Positions 56,455-64,000 of a stretch of 64,000 nt of DNA are shown in pieces. The stretch's first letter is position 1. Every line of letters starts with the position of its first letter. The translations under genes and the position numbers were made by a program. A model generated the notes under the pieces. That model had not been told where the DNA came from. It made no database searches and saw nothing but the letters and a program-made list of their open reading frames with translations. Source of the DNA: Hanleya hanleyi. Its lineage: Eukaryota > Mollusca > Polyplacophora > Lepidopleurida > Hanleyidae. The stretch lies in NCBI GenBank assembly GCA_036873755.1, contig JAVTVY010037122.1, positions 62,001 through 126,000 on the forward strand. Direction: 5' to 3'.

Positions 56455-58536
56455 ACAACAAGAATATCGACATCTCGAGCGATTCTTTGGACAACACATA
56501 CAGTGTTATTTGCAGGGTAATACCAAGCGTACCAGGCAGAATCAGCGAGCGTAATTAAGAGTTCATTCAGAATGTTAACGTCAAGTCATCTTAAGGGAAT
56601 AGAGGACGTTCATTTCCCTGCTCTTCTCGGGCTACAACATGGTGATTTGTCGAATGTTTCAAAACAAGCTGAATACATCGGTACAAAACAACCTTTCCAC
56701 CAGACCAACTAGCCTTCGTAAAATCCACCCATCCAAGGGGCTAGCTTTGTGATGGTGGTGCCATTTGATTTCCTCATTTATTACATAATTGTGAACATCC
56801 GTATGCACTGAACACCATGCTGAGCAGTAATGTCTTGTATCAGCTCGAGACGAACAGCTATTATTACTAGGCAAGTAAAAAGGTACATTCACACCTTTCT
56901 CACCGCATTGTCGTCTCTAACGTACAGTGGCCAAGATAGTCCAAACCAGCAAATGTAAAAGGAAACGACTGTCCTACTCTTTATCTCGGTAGAGGGGGCA
57001 TGATAGGTATCTTGTATGGATCTCCTTCAAGTCGACGACACGTTCTACAATTACCCAGCACCCGTTTTATAGCTCACCGAACTTGAGGGACCTAATACTC
57101 TTGTCATAACCTGAATATCGACATCTCGAGCGATTCTTTGGACAACACACAGTGTTATCGTCGTCTTAAGGGAGTAAAGGACGTTCATTTCCCAGCTCTT
57201 ATGTCGACTTCTGTGTTTTTAGGCGAGGCCAGGAACTTTGGGTTTGTCGCACGATCATTTTCAGGGATCCGATCCATGAGCTCTCTGGAATTGGAGGCCC
57301 ATGCACGAAGGTTCATTGAAGTTTGACTGAGAATGTTGTTTCAGTATAAAACCTACCGGCTTCCTCTACAGAGTCACATCCACTGATAGCATTGTCGAAC
57401 ATAAATGTTTCGTCTCACTTTCACAGTTGCGGGTAGCAATTTCCTTCAAATGGAATGCTACGGTTGCGGTGAGGAGGAAAAGTCTTACATTTATTCCAAA
57501 GGGAACACGACAGAACCGGTAGATCTGTGTATTGCCACCTGTGTTTCGAATGTTGTGGTATTTTAACCAGAACAATTTGTGTAGCATCTTTGCCGGGGTT
57601 CTGGAAACCCACCTGTAGAAAGGCTTTCTCAATATCTGCTACCAGAGCTACCTTTAATAATCGTCGTAATAGTCCACAAAGGTCATGCAACATAACCGGC
57701 CCTCGATAGAGACATTCGCTGAGGCGGATTCTGTTGGTGGATGTTTCGTCCCCGAGGCCCGCCCCCTGTACAGACCTTTTGGTCTTTGATATATGTTAGC
57801 ATTTGTGGGAAGTTGATGCTGGGTCGACATCGGGCCTTACACACTAGTCTTTTGTGTTAAATGCCGTCATTTTCATCTGACGACGATACAGCTCACCAAT
57901 TTCCAGTGTATGAGTTGTCACAGCGAAACAGCTCACCAATTAACAATATACAAGTTGTCAGAGCATTTCCATCATAGCTCTCTAGATTTGTATCTAATAC
58001 CGCTTATGCCGGTGCTAGGAGCCGTGTGGTCATATCATCCAAGTTGCCACATGAACACGTACAATAAAAGCGTACCTGAGATACAACACATATCACGAAT
58101 CGTTAGATTCTTGGTATGTGCTTTAGAATAGGTTAACCGGAAGACTATACTGTGAAGTCATGTGGCTCTGCCAGTATGTCGGCACCTCTTCCTACTTCCC
58201 TTATATGTGTTGTAATTTTATTCCTTTGATTTCACCTTTGCTGAAACATCGTAACTGCTCTTATTTTGGTGATAGCTTTTATTGGGGTGTTAACGGCGTG
58301 ATGCGAAATATAATGTTTGATTGGCCCTACCTCGGATCCGTCCTTGACTCTCCCAATGATAATTTTTTCTTCTTGATCCTGTATGATGGTATCATACTTC
58401 CTCAGAAGTTCAGGGATCTTTAAACAAGAGATTTTATCGACCATAGGCAATCCCATTACTTTCTGACCAGTCTTTAGCAGTGGCCTGCTTCAATGTAACT
58501 TAGTATTTGTCATCTTCATAGGCAACTCGCTGATCG
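56455..58536 (-). pseudogene. BEL/Pao LTR-retrotransposon pol relic
   Basis: Minus strand, in pol order from high to low coordinates. KIPELLRKYDTIIQDQEEK..GPIKHYISHHAV is at 58456-58232. The reverse-transcriptase core LHDLCGLL..VALVADIEKAFLQVGFQ and IYRFCRVPFGIN..FLLTATVAFHLKE is at 57693-57430, with MFDNAISGCDS next. A connection region with SNFNEPSC follows. The integrase has WPLYVRDD..YLFTCL (about 56930-56880) and SPLDGWILRRLVGLVERLF. Motif order and wording are those of Pao-type Pol. Multiple frameshifts and stops; dead. About 120 bp (56464-56600 and 57112-57220) is duplicated within it. An LTR-like repeat sits at 57905-58215. Confidence 0.75.
57905..58215. repeat. LTR-like dispersed repeat inside the BEL/Pao relic
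   Basis: Inverted copy of 47869-48185. It separates the reverse-transcriptase core from the upstream pol segment, so it is either a later insertion or a rearrangement. Confidence 0.6.
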
Positions 58537-58553
58537 TAGTTCTCGAGAACTTT
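58537..58553. repeat. Target-site duplication of the Tx1-like LINE, left
   Basis: TAGTTCTCGAGAACTTT, identical to 61396-61412. It contains the palindrome TTCTCGAGAA. Confidence 0.92.
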
Positions 58554-58775
58554 TTTTTTTTTTATTCATCAACATTAAACATACATGACACGTGTACACA
58601 GTTACAGATTAATACAATATGATCTTCAATAAATATACAGCACAAACATATACAATAACACACATATACACATACCCGTTCATAAAATTCATTCAGGTTT
58701 TTTCAGGCAAGTATAAATTGTTGTAATTGATCATAAAAATTCATATTATCACACTGATAAGCTTTCCTTTATTAA

Positions 58776-59342
58776 CCCTATCTGGCCTGGGTTTTTTGGG
58801 ACCTGTCCAGACCTGGGGGGGGCCGAAATGGCCCCCCCTAATTATTTTTCTTATCCCTTGAGCTAGGGGGCTGAAACTTACCACACAATACCCTTGGGTC
58901 AAGCTCTACCGGAAAATGTAATAAAATCCAAGATGGCCGCTTTGATGACGTCACAGTGACGTCATTTTCAAAAACGGCATTTTTTGGTCGATATTTAGGT
59001 CTGATTTTCCGAATTTTTTATTTATGCAATTTCTCCGCAAAAACTGCATGATAAATTAGTAAATATTAATGTGATGTGAAATAAAATAGTTTTTGCCCAC
59101 TTTTCATCGCGGAAAAGTAGAAATGTGAGAAAAACATCACTTTTCTGGTACACCACCTCGCCGCCATCTTGAATTTACCCATGATCCTCTGCTCAGGGGG
59201 TTATGCAAATGGGCTCAAAATGACCCCAATAAGATAAACTATAGAGTCCAGGAGTTTCAGCACTCCATTTTCCGTCGTTCCGGAGATAGCGCAGAAAGTT
59301 TGGTAGGGGGGGCCATAATGGCCCCCCCCAGGCCAGGTAGGG
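58776..59342 (+). mobile_element. piggyBac-like MITE nested in the LINE 3' UTR (567 bp)
   Basis: TTAA at 58772-58775 and 59343-59346; ends CCCTATCTGGCCTGGG and CCAGGCCAGGTAGGG. The closest relative in the window is 20708-21291, including GATGACGTCACAGTGACGTC and TTATGCAAAT. It must be younger than the LINE that carries it. Confidence 0.92.
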
Positions 59343-59475
59343 TTAAGTAATCTTGTACCAAACACCATTTCGCACGGAATTTGTCTCCTGTGTTATCGAT
59401 GGAAGCTGTTAACTTTTCGTTCATATACTGTTGACGGAGCATGTTCACGAGAGCTTTAAAGTTTAAAGTAGAGTT

Positions 59476-61395
59476 TTAAAATTTATTATTGTATATATAT
59501 CTTTTAGTTATTAGGATTAGCATGTTCAGAAAATGTTGTCCTATCCCCCACCCAAATATTATCTTATCATTTGATATCGTGCATTGAATGCTCAGAGTTT
59601 CAGTCGGCCATTTTTGTACTTCTTTCCAAAAGTTTTTAACGATAGGACAGAATAGGAATAGATGTTCTATAGTCTCTTTTTCTTCCTTACAATATGTACA
59701 AGCATTGTCATTTCTCTTTCCTATTGTGTTCAAAAATGTATTTGTATAAAGAGTCCTGTGTAAAATTCTATATTGAAAATATCTAAGTTTTGTTTCTTTT
59801 GTAATAGAAAAATTGTTCTTGTACACTTCATCCCAATTTATTTGCGGGTGAATGTTGATAATTGAATTCCATTTTTCATTTGCTCTAATCAGATTAGGTT
59901 CGTCTGCGTTATTCAAAATATCGTAAAATAATCTGCATCCTTTTACCTGTCTTAATAGCATTCTGTTTGTAGTCCCGAGTGTTGGAGAAAAGAGCTCATG
60001 TTCGATATTTTTGGATTCATTTTCTATTGATTTTTGCCTTTCATCGGGTATTGATTTAACTATTCGTATATAATCTAGGTATGTTCCTTTTAATTCATAT
60101 CTATTTTTCAACACGTTAAATTGAACAAAGTCGCCGTTAGAATCCAGGATGTGTCTGATTTCTAGAACACCTTTTTGATACCAATCTTTGATGAAAGGTG
60201 ACTGTTTCAGCTTGGGATTAAACCAAATTGGTTCGTCTATAATATCCTTAATGGAAGCTGGACGTAGTCTTTTTCGTAGAATATTCCAGGCTTCAAATGC
60301 ATTTTTCCAGAAGGGATTTTGGATCGATGCGATCGCTTCTTTAGTATAATCACTCCCGACTTGCCATACACATGGAGTGTCAGTTAAATCTTGCTTTATG
60401 ATATTTGACCATTTTCTATTCTGAAAAAAAAATCGCCTAATCCACGATATTTTGAGGCTGTGTATAAAAGTGTGTATGTTTACCATTCTCAGACCACCCT
60501 TGTTGTAGTCTTGAGTTATTATATTCCGTTTTATCCTATCATTTCCCCCATTCCAAATAAATTTAAATAATAGTGTTTTGAGTTCTTCGATAAACTGTTC
60601 TGGTGGGTCTGGCAGGGCTAGAAAGAGGTGTGTAAGTTTCGAGAGAGCTAATGATTTTATTACAGTGATTTTGGCTGAGAGGGTTAAATTTCTGAGCTTC
60701 CATCTGTTCAACTCTGTTTTCAGCTGTTCTAATTTAGCTAAATAGTTAATTTTCCATATTTCGTTAAAGTTAATTGTTGAAAATTCTATTCCAAGCATGC
60801 TGAAATCTGTCACCCAGTCCAGCTTTACATCCTCGCATAGTTTTATGTTTGATCCACTAAGTGAACCTATCCAAGTCGCCTTGGTTTTGTCAACGTTAAT
60901 TTTAAGACCAGATATAATATAAAATCGATCCAGGATATCTAGCGACCTTCTTAAAGAAGGTTCTGAACCGTCAAGAGTGAGCTGAGTGTCATCAGCGTAT
61001 TGACTTATTTTGAATTCAATATCTTCGATTTTTATACCGCTAATATTATGATCCGAGCGTATCATTATACCTAAAATTTCAGCACACATTAAAAATAAAT
61101 ATGGTGATGTAGGATCACCTTGCCTGCACCCGCGAGTATTGTGGAAAAATGGAGAGCGGTGACCGTTTTGGACTACGCATGTTTGAATATCTTTATAAAA
61201 AGTACGGATCCATCGCCGGATAGATTCCCCAAAATTATCATATTTTAGGACTTCATCGAGAAATGTCCAAGACACAGTATCGAAAGCTTTTTCAAAATCA
61301 ACTAGCAGTAATAAACCTGGGATATTTTTCAATTTTGTCTCTAACATTAGATCATGAATTAATCTAATGTTTTCTCCGATGTATCTCCCCTAGAC
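59476..61395 (-). CDS. LINE ORF2 fragment: reverse transcriptase with C-terminal zinc motif
   Basis: 623 codons from the first ATG (61347) and in frame for about 16 more up to the truncation, without a stop or frameshift. Numbered from that Met: LLLVDFEKAFDTVSW (catalytic D17), GCRQGDP (74-79), YADD (117-120), GLKINVDKTKATWIG, then a long thumb and connector. A Cys/His motif C550-x2-C553..H562-x4-C567 in CTYCKEEKETIEHLFLFC is the zf-RVT type seen in L1/Tx1-group LINEs. It lacks the endonuclease and the N-terminal reverse-transcriptase blocks because of 5' truncation, so it cannot move on its own. The clean frame points to a recent insertion. In the cell the intact protein would copy its own RNA at a nicked target. 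Confidence 0.9.
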
Positions 61396-61412
61396 TAGTT
61401 CTCGAGAACTTT
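61396..61412. repeat. Target-site duplication of the Tx1-like LINE, right
   Basis: Exact copy of 58537-58553. Confidence 0.92.
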
Positions 61413-61485
61413 GCTATGATCTGATTCTTGTTCTGGGTCCTTGATCCAATCGTTTCCAAGTACCATTAATCTTCAATACAAGGCT
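61413..61485 (-). pseudogene. BEL/Pao pol relic, continuation beyond the LINE
   Basis: Minus frame WYLETIGSRTQNKNQIIAKF runs into the target site, and the segment beyond the LINE (from 58536) continues with a PTISELPMK-like stretch and DDKY. This is the FWDLETIG..F..TI region that precedes reverse transcriptase in Pao-type Pol. It shows that the LINE landed inside pol. Confidence 0.55.
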
Positions 61486-61556
61486 TGACTGGTAGTGAAG
61501 CATCTGGGACGGTAAACATGGACGTTTCCGACAGGAATTGTCGCCCAAAGTTAAAT

Positions 61557-61850
61557 TGGAGCGATCTGCAAGAGGTGGGAAAAATTGACGACGTCTGGCG
61601 ACTAAAAAGCAACCATATGACTCAACAGGAAAGCATCCCTCGGCACCTAACATTCAGGCCCGAGAAAGCGGTGGATTCTCGAACGTAGCCTTAGTATCTC
61701 AACCGCGCTTTTATTGCAGATGCTCATGTGAGGACTATGAAGTATCCACACGACCCCCAGCACCGGCTTAAGCGAAATTAGATACGCTAGCTCAGGAGAT
61801 GTGATTACAAGTCAGCTCAAACAACTCACTTGATGTTAATAGATGAGCAG
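61557..61850 (+). repeat. Dispersed repeat R1 (copy 2)
   Basis: See 20170-20455; alignable until about GATGAGCA..TATCGAGGA, where the 5' part of the next LINE probably begins. Confidence 0.7.
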
Positions 61851-61857
61851 ATATCGA

Positions 61858-62636
61858 GGAGGCCCGGATGTAGAGAGAATAGAAGTCGGATGTATATACA
61901 CTTCGCTCCGAGAAATTTGTATAATTCTGCGGATTTCAGCTGATCTTAGCCCTGATTTTTGTGTAATATATTTTGTGATGGTTTTGACAAGTACCTGTGG
62001 TGAAATTCTAGAATTATTTCTCAGTTTTTGCTGTTCTGGGCGTTTTTTGTCTTTGTCGGTTCGGCCCTGTTTAGGAGGGCAAAGGTCTGTCATTTCTACC
62101 TTTTCGGTCTTAGTGAGTGAGAATGTCGGCGGATTGTTTTCTGTCTCTCTCTTCTTTTCTCTGTTTGTTCGCTGTCTGTAAATATTTCGTATTCTGCTGG
62201 TGTATATATTTCCTTGTTGTTTTGGTTTAGTTTGTAGTTGGTTCGTTTTTCTTTCGGTTTGGCTTAGTTCGATTTGCACACATTTGTGTTTATCACGGTG
62301 GGCTATATACATGTACATACTGAAGGTATATAGCCGTACGTTGTAGGCAATCCTCAGAATACAGGTTTTGCGCTAGTCTTTGTTCTCTGTTCTTTACTTC
62401 CTCGGCGTTACCGAGCAACTCACAAGATCTAGAACTGGGCTATTGTTCTGCCTAGACCTGAGGTTCTCTTGAAGAGAGTGCATTGTTGTACTGGTTGTAG
62501 TATACACCTTTGGGGTGAGGCTCCCACGGGGGATAGTCAATGTTTACTCTGTCGGAGAGCACGCTGTTGAAGTGTGTGCGTGTCACTCTTTGTAGTTGTA
62601 GTGAGACTTCCTAATGGGACTTGGATTTTTTTTACT
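61858..62636 (+). other. Probable 5' UTR of a second Tx1-like LINE
   Basis: It starts where similarity to R1 stops and leads without break into ORF1. T/G-rich on the plus strand. Frames on either strand (112 and 160 codons) have no domain. The exact 5' end is inferred. Confidence 0.4.
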
Positions 62637-63221
62637 ATGGCGTTTAGAAAGTTTGATAGGCCACTGAGCCTAAAACTCCCAGGCTCAGAGAACGCTAATG
62701 CGATTGATATATACCACGCATTAAAAGACACTGTTGGATCAGGAGGGTCAGTCCTTACAGGTCTGGTACAGGTATCAAATACGTGGAACGTCACACTAGC
62801 AAATGAAATTCCTAAAATTCGCCTAATGCTAGAAGGCATTAGCTTCGGGGATCAACGTGTTCATTTTGAGGAAATAGATCTTGTAAAGATGAAAGGACCA
62901 TGCGATTTCCCAGATTCTGCGATTAGAACTGCATTTGAGTTCTATGGTGATGTTCTCTCTACAGAAAAAGAGTTTTATTCGTTTGATAGAGAGTTTGACA
63001 CAGGAGTTCGAAGAATTTGGATGTCGAGATTCAAACGTACTCTTCTTTCTTCTATTTTAGGTGGAGGTATGAGGCGTCCTGCTTGGTATAACGGTCAAGT
63101 GAAGACATGTTATACTTGTGGATCAGCAGATCACATGAACTCGAAGTGTCCTTTGAAATATAAACTTGTCACCAGGAAGGACACTTTAAGAGAACTGTCC
63201 AAAGGCCAAAAAGGTTCCTAG
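62637..63221 (+). CDS. LINE ORF1: nucleic-acid-binding protein with CCHC zinc knuckle
   Basis: 194 codons from ATG 62637 (MAFRKFDRPL..). An upstream in-frame ATG at 62574 adds 21 unlikely residues; I prefer 62637 because the conserved-looking part begins there. The N-terminal half resembles the gag-like region of Tx1-type ORF1 (GVRRIWMSRFKR, PAWYNGQVKTC). Residues 158-171 are a CX2CX4HX4C knuckle (CYTCGSADHMNSKC). The frame stops at SKGQKGS, but the +1 frame continues CPKAKKVPRDTVANNERN to a TAG at 63361, so a frameshift has probably cut an originally longer ORF1. Orientation is opposite to the LINE at 58554-61395, so these are two separate insertions. ORF1 protein binds element RNA in the cytoplasm. 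Confidence 0.8.
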   Translation: MAFRKFDRPLSLKLPGSENANAIDIYHALKDTVGSGGSVLTGLVQVSNTWNVTLANEIPKIRLMLEGISFGDQRVHFEEIDLVKMKGPCDFPDSAIRTAFEFYGDVLSTEKEFYSFDREFDTGVRRIWMSRFKRTLLSSILGGGMRRPAWYNGQVKTCYTCGSADHMNSKCPLKYKLVTRKDTLRELSKGQKGS

Positions 63222-64000
63222 AGATACCGTAGCTAACAATGAAAGAAATGATTCCGTGTTCCCCTCACAGAAGTTCGAAAAGAACTTTATGCAGAGGCTC
63301 TCGGACAGAAAAAAACATTTGTCAGCTAGAGAGCCTCCAAGTAGAACAGTAGGGTTATGGTAGACTGTAGGTTCTGATGGCAAGGACATCAAAGGAAAAA
63401 CGAATGACATCGGTCATCAGAGGATAAACTCGTCCGGGGGAAACGAGAAAACCACTAAAGAGAACGAGAAAACCTCAACCTTGTCAGTGATAGTGAGGTT
63501 TGCGGTGGTGTGGATGCCGAGCCAGGAGATGAGAAGTTTGCCTCTGATCATACTGAATGTGTTGACATCGCATTGACTCCGGGAGATGTTACTCTTCTGA
63601 ATTGAAGAGTGACAACTTGCTGGTCGTGTGTCGAGTCAGGATGCACCTGTGTAGTCTGTTGATTCGTGCAATAATCCTATTAACTCTGGTGTAGATTTAA
63701 ACTTTACACCGGATGAGGAAATAATGAATGAATTCACAGATCATGAAAGTATTCAACAGTCTTGTAGTAATAGAGCTACCTCGAATCAGGAAAAGGAGAA
63801 AAAGGATAAAACCTTAGATATCGAAACCGGCAAGGAGCCTAAAATAGTCGATGCTACATTCAGTCCGGCCGACGATGCTATGCTGTCTGATGAAGAGTGT
63901 GTTGATTGTAATGAACGTCCATTGAAAGGCGAGACTTCCTTGAACCAAAGGTCGAAGGACTTTTTGGGACAAGAGAGAGAGAAAGATGTTTATAAGAGGA
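63222..64000 (+). pseudogene. Continuation of LINE ORF1 acidic tail, frame-broken, runs off the window
   Basis: Coding-like segments in alternating frames: VANNERNDSVFPSQKFEKNF (to 63361), VSDSEVCGGVDAEPGDEKFA (about 63485-63600), then an open stretch from about 63668 to the end (GVDLNFTPDEEIMNEFTDHE.., ..DDAMLSDEECVDCNERPLKG). Charged and low in hydrophobics, as in the tail of Tx1-group ORF1. At least two frameshifts. The ORF2 of this copy would lie beyond 64000. Confidence 0.6.

Larger units (their letters stand above)
58554..61395 (-). mobile_element. Tx1-like LINE insertion, 5' truncated, with poly(A) and 17-bp target duplication
   Basis: Minus-strand element: oligo(T) at about 58551-58563 is its poly(A) tail, and the 3' UTR holds a nested MITE. 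ORF2 runs from the truncation point at 61395 down to 59476. Identical 17-bp repeats flank it. The truncation falls inside the reverse-transcriptase domain (frame begins GRYIGENIRLIHDL). The host sequence on both sides is BEL/Pao pol. Confidence 0.9.

Noticed and set aside
57138..57326. Plus-strand 62-codon ORF as protease fragment
   Set aside because: The minus strand here carries BEL/Pao connection-domain motifs, so the plus frame is a shadow.
58537..61653. LINE ORF1 and ORF2 as one element
   Set aside because: The ORF2 copy is on the minus strand with its own target duplication ending at 61412, while ORF1 at 62637 is on the plus strand; they are independent insertions.
61836..62318. 160-codon minus ORF and 112-codon plus ORF upstream of LINE ORF1
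   Set aside because: Low-complexity, T/C-biased 5' UTR-like DNA, no domain; more likely the leader of the LINE.

Overview
This is eukaryotic, intron-bearing, AT-rich nuclear DNA, most likely from a marine invertebrate. A lophotrochozoan such as a mollusc or brachiopod is my best guess, because the repeats include I-type LINE tails with a CGTCGC/GCGACG stem and a (CT)n end, BEL/Pao and Tx1-like retroelements and many TA- or TTAA-flanked MITEs. The species cannot be fixed from the sequence. There are no operons, rRNA genes or CRISPR arrays. Nearly all short open frames are chance or repeat-derived.

The main genic content is two tandem minus-strand paralogues, A (17286 to 6854) and B (45090 to 28459). 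Each encodes a small secreted protein of about 240 residues: a signal-peptide exon, a C-type lectin domain split over two exons, and a C-terminal Cys-rich PAN/apple-like exon. Splice sites and intron phases (0, 1, 1) agree at every junction, and summed exon lengths close in frame to the stop codon (729 and 720 nt). Introns and downstream flanks can also be aligned between 4.8-13 kb and 23.6-33 kb, an offset of about 19-22 kb, so the pair arose by segmental tandem duplication. The copies differ in the sugar-binding motif (QPD in A, EPD in B). Gene A carries two extra partial copies of its first lectin exon. A third, frame-disrupted signal exon lies at 41.1 kb.

The rest is a mosaic of mobile elements. 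0-6 kb: a 736-bp TIR element holding a YQFEP-motif ORF, then the 3' flank of gene A. 13-24 kb: retroelement tails, a 0.9-kb TIR transposon, a 27-bp minisatellite, reverse-transcriptase debris and a tRNA-derived SINE cluster. 33-45 kb: a 60-bp minisatellite, a broken THAP-domain exon, a GGTGATG palindrome array and a YVDD reverse-transcriptase relic, all inside the long first intron of gene B. 47-51 kb: a Harbinger-like MITE and two palindrome-rich arrays. 53-64 kb: I-type LINE relics, then a nested stack in which a piggyBac-like MITE sits in a Tx1-like LINE with a 17-bp target duplication, which sits in a BEL/Pao pol relic, and finally the ORF1 of a second LINE that runs off the right edge.

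Several insertions can be proved inside the window because an unoccupied paralogous site is also present (MITEs at 40.1, 20.7 and 32.6 kb; the transposon at 15.0-15.9 kb).
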